Below are positions 16,071 to 23,770 of a DNA stretch of 64,000 bases, piece by piece. Location of the stretch: the NCBI GenBank assembly GCA_003223515.1, contig QHVI01000013.1:1-64000 (forward strand). Direction: 5' to 3'. The number at the start of each line of letters is the position of its first letter. Position 1 is the stretch's first letter. The notes below the pieces were generated by a model, which saw only the letters and a list, made by a program, of their open reading frames with translations, did not search any database and was not told where the DNA came from. Source of the DNA: Candidatus Angelobacter sp. Gp1-AA117 (GTDB taxonomy: Bacteria; Acidobacteriota; Terriglobia; Terriglobales; Acidobacteriaceae). Made by a program: the position numbers and the translations under genes.

Positions 16071-17711
16071 TCAGGTCGGTCTCGATTGGGGATACGCAAC
16101 TGGCGCAGCGTGAGCTTTGTGGTATATCTCTTTCTTCCGCCCGTTATCTTGATAAAGCGACGCGAGATACTCGTAGGTTGATGGAAGTGTTGCCACCAGA
16201 TATTCCGACCGGCTTCTGAGGTTTTCGAACTGCTTCAGCGCCGGTGCGTGGCCACAGTAGTCAAGGATCGGCAGGCCTTCAGTGGGCCGGAAGCCGAGGC
16301 CCAGCAACATAACACTATAGGAGTATGCTTCAAACCCGTGAAACTGTGGATTGATGGTCCGGTTCGTAGGCAAACGCCGTTTCCATAACTCAAGGTTCTC
16401 CGCCAGATTTTCCGGTATCCTGATCTCTGTTTTGGTCGCTTTCCAAAACGCGGAATCTGCCCTGGTGCTGGCAACATAGTGGAGCACAAGAAAATCGCGG
16501 ACGCCATCAATGCAACCAGCAATGGCTTTGTTGTAGCTCTTCACCGTCGCCGGATCAATCGAGTTGCCGGGAAAATGATTGACCAGTTCTTCGATGGCAT
16601 GCTGAATAAAAAATATTCCGGTTGATTCCAGAGGCTCGACAAAACCGCTCGCCAGCCCCACTGCCACACAATTTTTGACCCATGAGTTGCGGTTCCTGCC
16701 TATGCGCATCTTGATGTGGTTCGGTTTGCAGCCCTTCGAGCGTTCGCCCAGGTGCTCTCTAAATTCCCTCTCTGCTTCTTCCGGAGAGATGAAGGCGCTG
16801 GAGTAAACATAGCCCGTTCCGGTCCGGTGAAATAGTGGTATGTTCCACACCCATCCGGCAGAAAGCGCAGTGGCAGAGGTGTAAGGATTAATTCCTTCGT
16901 TCTGAGGATCGCTCGGCACCTGCATGGCAACGGCGCGGTCGCACAGGAGAGACTCCGAAAATGGAATAAACGGCTCTCCCAGCGCCTTATTGATGAGCAG
17001 GCTGCGGAACCCGGTGCAATCCACGAACAAATCTGCGTCAAGCCGCCCATGAGCCCTCGTCTGCACGCCCAGAATACTTCCATCTTCCGCCAGCACCACG
17101 TCATCCACCTCGTCCAGTATTTCTGTAACACCCCTCTCCTGCGCGTATTTAGCCATGAACTTTGCAATCAGGCTTGCATCGAAATGATAGCCGTATGGAT
17201 ACTGGACTTTTAATTCGCGCAGCAAAAATGAATCATTGGGACAATCGGCAACTTGCTTGGCAAAGAGGTTATCGTAGACCCGGCCATCCATATACCGTGG
17301 TGATCTCTGGGCCTCGCAAATTGCCGGGATGACAAAACAGGATTCATCAAAACATTCTTCCCGGTCGCCCTTCAGCCACCACTCAGCAACATTATGTCCC
17401 TGAACCACTTCATACCTCTGAAATGGGTGGTAGAAGTGGCGACGCTCAGCGTTCCAATTTACAAACTTGATAGCGAGCTTGTAACTGGCGTTGCACGCCG
17501 GCATCCAGTCTTCCTCTTGCAGGCCAAGGAACTTGAAAAAGAGGTGGATGGTGCTAAACGTGGCTTCACCCACGCCAATGGTGCCTATAGTGGCGGATTC
17601 CACCAGGCTGATATTGACCTGGCGGCCGAATACTTTGCTCAGGTATGCTGCTGTCATCCATCCAGCAGATCCACCTCCAACAATCAGGACTTTCTTTGGT
17701 TTACTCTCCAT
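16071..17711 (-). CDS. Flavin-dependent tryptophan-type halogenase
   Basis: The 546-residue protein has the full set of family motifs. The FAD-binding VGGGSAGW is near residue 11. The catalytic Lys sits in NASYKLAIKF (Lys78, aligning with Lys79 of PrnA). GWVWNIP supplies the WxWxIP motif. SGFVEPLESTGI contains the Glu that assists chloride attack. The length is that of PrnA/RebH-type enzymes, which use FADH2, O2 and halide to halogenate an aromatic ring such as tryptophan. No flavin reductase is adjacent. The ATG at 17709-17711 has AGGAGA upstream; an upstream in-frame start at 17768 is less likely. It lies between two copies of a binding-protein gene, so its link to the NRPS cluster is by proximity only. 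The substrate is unknown. Confidence 0.93.
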   Translation of the reverse strand: MESKPKKVLIVGGGSAGWMTAAYLSKVFGRQVNISLVESATIGTIGVGEATFSTIHLFFKFLGLQEEDWMPACNASYKLAIKFVNWNAERRHFYHPFQRYEVVQGHNVAEWWLKGDREECFDESCFVIPAICEAQRSPRYMDGRVYDNLFAKQVADCPNDSFLLRELKVQYPYGYHFDASLIAKFMAKYAQERGVTEILDEVDDVVLAEDGSILGVQTRAHGRLDADLFVDCTGFRSLLINKALGEPFIPFSESLLCDRAVAMQVPSDPQNEGINPYTSATALSAGWVWNIPLFHRTGTGYVYSSAFISPEEAEREFREHLGERSKGCKPNHIKMRIGRNRNSWVKNCVAVGLASGFVEPLESTGIFFIQHAIEELVNHFPGNSIDPATVKSYNKAIAGCIDGVRDFLVLHYVASTRADSAFWKATKTEIRIPENLAENLELWKRRLPTNRTINPQFHGFEAYSYSVMLLGLGFRPTEGLPILDYCGHAPALKQFENLRSRSEYLVATLPSTYEYLASLYQDNGRKKEIYHKAHAAPVAYPQSRPT

Positions 17712-17814
17712 TTTAGGTTCTCCTTTTGCAAATAGAGCAGCAGCAATTACCGGCAAGGTCGCCGGCACTGCTTTCCCGCTTGGTTGAAGTTCATTGAATG
17801 GGAAACGAAGAAAA

Positions 17815-17905
17815 AGCTATGTAGCAGCTAGCAATTAGCAACTGGCAAAAACCGAACAACACCTAAATCTTTAACCGCAGAGCACGCCAAGGCCGCAGAG
17901 GAATT
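17815..17905. repeat. Low-complexity and CGCAGAG-type dispersed repeat
   Basis: The stretch contains a TAGC/AACT-rich run (TAGCAGCTAGCAATTAGCAA) followed by ACCGCAGAGCACGCC and GGCCGCAGAGG. Such CGCAGAG-containing runs are dispersed repeats in several soil bacteria. Here they sit in a scar zone between the halogenase and a broken SIR2-like gene. The function is unknown. Confidence 0.3.
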
Positions 17906-17943
17906 GCGGAAAAGAAAGCTAACCATTTGCTCGGCTTTCGCCT

Positions 17944-18375
17944 TTGACACGCGAAATATCGCCATTCGACAAGGTCGATCCCGAGCTGGTTGAATCAATC
18001 GAACTTGATCTCATAATGGGCCTTAAGAAACTGTGGCTCACACTTCACCCGCAACGTCTTGAATATTTGGAATTCCTCGTTAGACTCGAGTCATTATATG
18101 CAGATGAACCTATGAGAATTTTCACTCTCAATTATGATCTTTTAATTGAAGAGATCTGTCGCAAAATCAGATTAGGCTGCACTGATGGCTCTCGAGATGG
18201 GACATTCAGCTTGAACGCGGTGCAGGTATTCGCTCACGCGGGCAAGATACATTTGCAGAAGCACCGACGCGAGTAATTTTGTGGGAAGGAGACGAAGAAC
18301 CGAAGAATCCGCGCATCGAACTTTTCAAGCTTCATGGCTCAGTAAATTGGTTTGAGTATAATCGGGCCCTGAGTC
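17944..18375 (+). pseudogene. Fragment of a SIR2-like domain protein, frameshifted
   Basis: Two overlapping frames carry hallmark pieces of the SIR2-like NADase domain family. The first reads RIFTLNYDLLIEEICRK followed by DGSRDGTF. The second, after a shift near 18230, reads RVILWEGDEEPKNPRIELF then KLHGSVNWFEY. The order 'TLNYDLLIE ... LFKLHGSVNW' is typical of SIR2_2 proteins found in bacterial defence loci. No good start codon is present (only TTG at 17944), the N- and C-terminal ends are missing, and one frameshift interrupts the core. It is a remnant. Confidence 0.65.
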
Positions 18376-18522
18376 AATACTCAACACCTCTTAATCTAGT
18401 GATTTCCCTCTTCCGTCCGGCAAGATTTAAGCCAGGTTTGGAAAGGCCAATCCCTGCTGCAGTTCCGGCGGTGGTGCCCATCACTCGATTCAGAAATTCT
18501 CTTCAATCCATCAAATCTTCTC

Positions 18523-19578
18523 CTACTGCGCCTGACTGCTTCCAGGCTCGTAATTCCACGCTGTCTTGATTGAAGCGTGATCCGCAAAGCGCAGATCAAC
18601 ATACTCATCAAATTCAATTTTCGTAGCCAGCACACCCGTTTCGATCATCAGATCCCGCACCATGTCAAAATCGGCTTTTCGCGGCGCCAGCGGGGAATAC
18701 ATCACGCGATCCAGTGGCTTGGTGAGGGCCCATCGCAGCAAAGCGGGATTCTGATTGTAGTAGAGGCGTGCCACAAAATCAGCCGCGTCCTCGCGATAGG
18801 GTTTCCCTTTTTCAAGCCACAAACCGGAACGAGCAATACCGTCCACCAGGGTTTGCACCGCATCCGGCCGCTGATCGATCATATCTTGTCGAACTACAAG
18901 AACGCAGGACATGTAGTCCGGCCAATACTCGCGCGCGTGAAACAACACGCGGCCAAAACCACCCATCTCCGCCTGCGACGGAAACGGCTCTCCCATGGAG
19001 AATGCATCGATGGCCTTGGCGGCCAAAGCTCCAGCGACGTCGGGAGGCGCCATTTCTACCATTCTGATTTCGTTGGGCTGGATACCAAATGCCTTCATGG
19101 CACGAAACACAATCAGGCGCTCATCCGAGAACCGGCTCGGAATCGCGATCAGTTTGCCTCTCATGTCTGCGAACGTCTTGATGGGACCATCTTTTTGGAC
19201 AACGACGGCGCTGCCGTAACGATGTCCGAGATACACAACTTTGATCGGCACTCCCTGTGACTTCAAAGCAATCGCAAGCGGCGCAACAATGAATGCAGCC
19301 TGTACCCTATTGGAGATCAGGGCTTCCTTGATTTCAGGAAAGCCTTGAAACATCTTGGGAAGAAAGATCTCTCCTGACCTGGAGAACCTGGAGATGTAAT
19401 CCGTGACGGGGCACGCCAGATGGCAAGTGACCGGTATGTAGGCCACGGTGAACTTTCGTTTTTCCGGCGGCCTATAGTCGTTCAGGACGAACGACCAATT
19501 TATGTTCAGGCAGGCGTGCAATGCGGAAATCATCCCCAGCCATCCGAGTGCTATCAAGAAGATACGTCCTCTACTCAT
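18523..19578 (-). CDS. NitT/TauT-family ABC transporter substrate-binding protein
   Basis: The 351-residue protein has an N-terminal membrane/signal segment (FLIALGWLGMISALHAC; the Cys could be lipidated, but the lipobox is imperfect). An NMT1/SsuA-like periplasmic binding fold follows (VAYIPVTCHLACPVTDYISR, then QGFPEIKEALISNRVQAAFI and DMRGKLIAIPSRFSDE). The family binds nitrate, sulfonates, taurine, pyrimidines and related small ligands; the ligand here is unknown. It overlaps the preceding permease by 8 bases and ends the ABC operon. A broken second copy lies at 15495-16004, next to an HMA protein. Confidence 0.88.
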   Translation of the reverse strand: MSRGRIFLIALGWLGMISALHACLNINWSFVLNDYRPPEKRKFTVAYIPVTCHLACPVTDYISRFSRSGEIFLPKMFQGFPEIKEALISNRVQAAFIVAPLAIALKSQGVPIKVVYLGHRYGSAVVVQKDGPIKTFADMRGKLIAIPSRFSDERLIVFRAMKAFGIQPNEIRMVEMAPPDVAGALAAKAIDAFSMGEPFPSQAEMGGFGRVLFHAREYWPDYMSCVLVVRQDMIDQRPDAVQTLVDGIARSGLWLEKGKPYREDAADFVARLYYNQNPALLRWALTKPLDRVMYSPLAPRKADFDMVRDLMIETGVLATKIEFDEYVDLRFADHASIKTAWNYEPGSSQAQ

Positions 19579-20350
19579 GGCGAAACCCCCATCGCAGAGA
19601 TTTAAGCTTTTCGACGCTGCGGAATACTGTATCCAGCCCCAGTCCTATCAAACCGATGAGAATCATGGCGGCAACCACCAGATCGTAGCGTTTTCCGGAG
19701 TTGCGGGCATCAATGACCAGATAGCCAAGTCCGGAATCGATAGCGATCATCTCCGCGGCAACAACCACCAGCCAAGCGATTCCAAGCGCGATGCGCAATC
19801 CGACAATAATCTGGGGCAAAGCGGCAGGAAAAACCACTCTGATAATAAGCTTTGCGCGAGAAAGTCCAAAGTTCCTTCCCGCCCGGCGGTATATCGAAGG
19901 AACATTACGAACGCCGTTCATGGCGGCAACCATGATGGGAAAAACAGAGGCAAGAAAGATCAAGAAGCTGGCGGCCACCTCGCCTATGCCGAACAATACA
20001 ATCGATACCGGAATCCAGGCTATCGGGCTAATCGGTCTCATGATCTGGATGGCCGGATTCACCACGCTTGCAGCCGCCGGGTACCATCCCAGCAGCAATC
20101 CGGCCGGAACACCAACAGTCGCCGCGATTCCATAACCGCAAGCAACGCGCCGCAAGGAATCGAGAGCATAGCGCCACAGCACACCGTTATGCACTAACTC
20201 CCGCATTCCCCGTTCCACATCCAAAGGCGATGGAAAAACCTTTGTGCCACTCCACCTTACGGAGAGATGCCATAAGGCAAGTACCGTTCCGGCAGCGAAA
20301 AGCGGCAAAACGTATTTCTCCCAACTGCGGAATTGTACAGAAGTACTCAT
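19571..20350 (-). CDS. ABC transporter permease (SsuC/TauC-like), second of two
   Basis: The 259-residue protein has about six membrane helices and the BPD_transp_1 core with the cytoplasmic EAA-type loop (NVPSIYRRAGRNFGLSRAKL then ALPQIIVGLRIALGIAW). It is a paralog of the permease at 21147-21911; the motifs PISPIAWIPVSI, GLGYLVIDARNSGKRYDLVV and the C-terminal LKSLRW recur there. Two permease genes on either side of one ATPase gene suggest a heterodimeric channel. It overlaps the ATPase gene by 4 bases upstream and the binding-protein gene by 8 bases downstream. Confidence 0.9.
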   Translation of the reverse strand: MSTSVQFRSWEKYVLPLFAAGTVLALWHLSVRWSGTKVFPSPLDVERGMRELVHNGVLWRYALDSLRRVACGYGIAATVGVPAGLLLGWYPAAASVVNPAIQIMRPISPIAWIPVSIVLFGIGEVAASFLIFLASVFPIMVAAMNGVRNVPSIYRRAGRNFGLSRAKLIIRVVFPAALPQIIVGLRIALGIAWLVVVAAEMIAIDSGLGYLVIDARNSGKRYDLVVAAMILIGLIGLGLDTVFRSVEKLKSLRWGFRHE

Positions 20351-21168
20351 ACCTTGTGGGCCAAGCCGATCTCCTCAAAGATTCCGTCACGCAACTCGAG
20401 GTAGCGGCGGGAACTGATGTCCCTTGGATGGGGAATATCAACATGGACAATGCGTTGGATTCTCGCCGGGCGCGTACTCATCACTACCACGCGGTCGGCA
20501 AGCTGGACGGCCTCCTCTATGTCATGGGTTACAAAGATGATGGTCTTACGTTCGGCTTCCCAGATGCGAAGCAGCTCGCTCCGCATGGTCAAACGTGTAA
20601 TAGAATCGAGCGCACCAAACGGCTCATCCAGGAAGAGCATGTCAGGATTCACAGCCAGGGCTCGAGCTACTTCAAGGCGCTGCTTCATACCTCCTGAAAG
20701 TTCCCAGGGATAGGCTTTTTCAAAACCCTGGAGTCCAACCAGTTCGATGTAATGGGTTATGCGGCTCTCTCGTTCCGCCTTGGAGAGCTTGAAAAGTCCG
20801 AAGCCGATATTTCCCTCTACCGTAAGCCAGGGAAAGACTCCCCGCTCCTGGAAGACAAAGATCCGACGTGGATCGGGACCAGAAACCGCTTCCTCATCTA
20901 TGAAAACGCGTCCTTCCGTCGGCAGGAGGAATCCGGCAATGATGTTCAAGAACGTGGATTTGCCGCAACCTGAAGGCCCAAGCAGGCAAACAAATTCTCC
21001 TTCCGTCACCTCGAGGTTCACGTCTTCCAGAACTGCTACGCTGTTGCCATCGCGATTGAAGGTCATGGTCACGCCTTCGGCTCGCAGCTTGACATTCACA
21101 GCGAGAGCGTGGGGTACCGCCAAAGCAGATTCGAAGTGATTTGTTCTTACTCCTCGGAATAATGCCAT
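20347..21168 (-). CDS. ABC transporter ATP-binding protein (SsuB/TauB-like)
   Basis: The 273-residue protein has Walker A LLGPSGCGKSTFLN near residue 65, a Q-loop (VFQERGVFPWLT), the ABC signature LSGGMKQRLEVARAL, Walker B MLFLDEPFGALD and the switch His in FVTHDIEEAV. It powers the two adjacent permeases. The start at 21166-21168 overlaps the upstream permease by 22 bases. Only a weak AAGGG lies upstream, so a slightly later start cannot be excluded. Confidence 0.92.
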   Translation of the reverse strand: MALFRGVRTNHFESALAVPHALAVNVKLRAEGVTMTFNRDGNSVAVLEDVNLEVTEGEFVCLLGPSGCGKSTFLNIIAGFLLPTEGRVFIDEEAVSGPDPRRIFVFQERGVFPWLTVEGNIGFGLFKLSKAERESRITHYIELVGLQGFEKAYPWELSGGMKQRLEVARALAVNPDMLFLDEPFGALDSITRLTMRSELLRIWEAERKTIIFVTHDIEEAVQLADRVVVMSTRPARIQRIVHVDIPHPRDISSRRYLELRDGIFEEIGLAHKV

Positions 21169-21911
21169 TGTAAAGATTTAACCCTTTCGAGAGACCTCAT
21201 ACCGATATCAAGGAACAATCCGATCAGTCCGATCAACACCATGCCGGCCACCACCAGGTCGTAACGGTTGCCGGCGTTTCGGGCATCCACGATGAGGAAT
21301 CCAAGACCGGAATTCACTGCTATCATTTCGGCAGCTACTACCACCAACCAGGCGATACCCAGCGTGATGCGCAACCCGACGATGAGCTGGGAAATTACAG
21401 CTGGGTACAAAACTCGACGGACGAGCTGGCTCGGGGTTAGTCCGAAATTGCGCCCTGCGTTAATGTAGACGGACGGAATTCCAGCCACCGCATTCATGGC
21501 GGTCACTGTGAGGGGCAGGAACGAGGCCAGAAAGATGAGGAATATCGCCGCCATATCCCCCAGACCGAACCACAGAATGCTGATTGGAATCCAGGCAAGC
21601 GGGGAAATAGGCCGGAGAATCTGGATCAAAGGATTCAATCCCAGCTCCAACCGCCTATACCAGCCCAGCGCCAACCCGAATGGGATCGCCAGTACCGCAG
21701 CGGCGGTAAAACCCCACGTGACCCGAAAGAGCGATGCCACGACGTACTTCAGCAGCAAGCCGTGTTGCGCAAGTTCAGCGATGCCGCCTGCTACCGCCAG
21801 AGGCCCGGGCAGCAGTTGCGTCTTCTGAGATTTAGCGGCAACGTGCCAGATCACGAGAAGCAGCGCAATGAATGCGGCAGATCTAACATGAACCATGAGT
21901 TTCCGGTTCAT
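21147..21911 (-). CDS. ABC transporter permease (SsuC/TauC-like), first of two
   Basis: The 254-residue protein has six predicted helices and the BPD_transp_1 signature (GIPSVYINAGRNFGLTPSQL then VISQLIVGLRITLGIAWLVV). It is clearly related to the second permease of the operon. The chosen ATG at 21909-21911 overlaps the TGA of the flavoprotein gene (ATGA), indicating coupled translation; the frame to 22022 lies wholly inside that gene. The position directly after a flavoprotein suggests that the imported compound is oxidised, but this is inference. Confidence 0.9.
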   Translation of the reverse strand: MNRKLMVHVRSAAFIALLLVIWHVAAKSQKTQLLPGPLAVAGGIAELAQHGLLLKYVVASLFRVTWGFTAAAVLAIPFGLALGWYRRLELGLNPLIQILRPISPLAWIPISILWFGLGDMAAIFLIFLASFLPLTVTAMNAVAGIPSVYINAGRNFGLTPSQLVRRVLYPAVISQLIVGLRITLGIAWLVVVAAEMIAVNSGLGFLIVDARNAGNRYDLVVAGMVLIGLIGLFLDIGMRSLERVKSLQWHYSEE

Positions 21912-23521
21912 GACACGAGGGCAGCCTTGCGAGCGGAACTGGCGCCGGAAGGAGACATACCCATCGAAAATTCGCCGGCCATCAACTCCGCAAGCGGGCG
22001 TACATGGACCTGCTCCCGCCACTCGCTGGCGAAATCTTCAATGACGTGATGAACCCGAAGCAATCTACCGCCATCGTAGCGGCGTACGATGGGATGAATC
22101 CCCGTGCTCATATGGGCTTGGGACACGTCGTTCTTATGGGGTCTTGAAACCTGAAAGACATCGGGCGCGGCATCAATTCTTTCCTGCCCGAACTCAAGCG
22201 TAATTGTGTAGTAATGCTCTTCTTTTGCGAAGTTGTCCTGCACATAATCCACTGTCAGATCCTCGTAGTATTCCACTTCAGCCTGCCCGCGGTGCGCGAC
22301 AATCAAATCGCACATGTATCCGGTTTGCTGCCACAAAGCTGAAGTCACATTAACCCGCTTGATTATCGCGTCTGTGATGGCCTCCGGAGTGGCCGGAATC
22401 GAACGGTGAAACAGCGGCCTTCCCTCGTACTTGAGTTCAAGAAGCGTGTGCAGCATCTTGACGTTATAACGAAAACCATGGATGAATCCCGATTGTTTCT
22501 TCTTGAAGTCACGCATATGCATGAGAGTCCCCGCGAAGTACAATCCAGGAATGTTGACAGATTCCCACTCGCTGGTTTGGGCCGGATAGCGATCGTCGAT
22601 GGCGGTAAGGGGACGGCAGGTATCGTCGAAGATGGAATGGTCCCAGCGAAATCCCGCGCACAGGATGATACGGTCGTAAAGGATCTCTTCTATTTCCGCA
22701 TCGGCGTGCGCGTATCCATAGCTAACGCAAAGTTGTCCATTTGCGCGTTGAATTCTTTCTATTTTGGCATCCACCAGGGCATTCTGGCCCTTCAAGAGAT
22801 ACGTATCCAGGAGTTCGTTGTTCACGGCCCTGAGATGTCCTACGTAGTGGGATTTCCAGGCCATCTGGAGCGGATGACGACTGGCGAGATGAATCAGAGA
22901 CGCCGCTGGAATCAGGTTCTCTGCGGTCTCAAAGGCAGAGTTTCCTTTGCCAATGATCAGTACGCGCTGGCCGACAAAGTCCTTCGGGTCGATGGAAACG
23001 CGGCTGTAAAGCTCCGCGTAGTTGATCCCTGAAATGGGGGGGACGTATTGGTAAGGCACTCCAGTAGCAACAATCACCACGCGACTGAAGAACTGATTGC
23101 CGTGCTGGTCCGTGACCACGAACCTGTCATCGGGTTTACTGATCCGCACCACCCGGGAGTCACATCGGAGATTGAGCTTCAACAGGGAGGCAAAGTCCCC
23201 CAGGTATTTCACCATGGTGTCGGCTTTTGGAAAGTATTCCTGGCTGTAGTGCTAGAACAACAGACGCTGGTCATCCGCCAGAAGGGAGTTCCAATCCCAG
23301 CGAAGGTTCAGTTCCAGATCATCGAAGCCGGTATGTACTTTGTTGTTGGAAATAAGCTTTCGATGACGAGGGAAGGTAGTAAAGAAATGCCCTGGAGCAT
23401 TGGCCTCCAGGATGAGATAATTCCGCTTTGCGCGATCCAGAAAGTATCCTAGCTGTAGCCCTGCCGGACCCGCTCCAATCACCAGATATTCAACTTCAAG
23501 TGGTTTAATGTTTTCGCTCAT
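21908..23521 (-). pseudogene. FOXRED2-like FAD-dependent oxidoreductase with in-frame amber stop
   Basis: The frame encodes 537 codons. An N-terminal FAD-binding [16 protein letters not shown] lies near residue 13. [15 protein letters not shown] follows, and [14 protein letters not shown] leads into a TAG at 23254-23252. The same frame continues HYSQEYFPKADTMVKYLGDF, a second Rossmann motif VLIIGKGNSAFETAEN, and a long C-terminal part (GFIHGFRYNVKMLHTLLE). The order and these motifs match the FOXRED2 family as I recall it, including the segment spanning the stop (where that family has LLFRHYS). Because no frame change is involved, this is a nonsense mutation, a readthrough codon or a base-call error. 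The two halves are otherwise well preserved. It heads the ABC operon. Confidence 0.8.
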
Positions 23522-23770
23522 TTAATTCTCGTCCTCCGTTGGATCTTTTTAAATTCGGCTTTGTCTTTTTCGTAAGCCGCCCCGGATCTCACCCGGACGG
23601 CCGGGGAAACACCGTTTCCAATCTTGGCGCAATGCGGCGAGGCAATCACCCATTCTCACCAAGAACGGTGGTTATAGTTACACCGGTTGGAAATCGCGAG
23701 CATGCGCGCTTGAAATCATTCGGGTTGCAGCCCAAATCCATAATTCGGGATGCTCATAGCAGGAAGTGCT
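23522..23770. other. Intergenic gap before the flavoprotein/ABC operon
   Basis: About 250 bases between the first LanB-like gene and the flavoprotein gene. It contains GC-rich inverted segments (CCCCGG with CCGGGG near 23580-23607) but no convincing gene. It probably holds the promoter of the flavoprotein/ABC operon and possibly a terminator for the NRPS operon. Confidence 0.3.

Noticed and set aside
18279-18569. 96-residue plus frame as a separate gene
   Set aside because: Starts at TTG in the middle of the SIR2-like core; it is the second half of one frameshifted gene.
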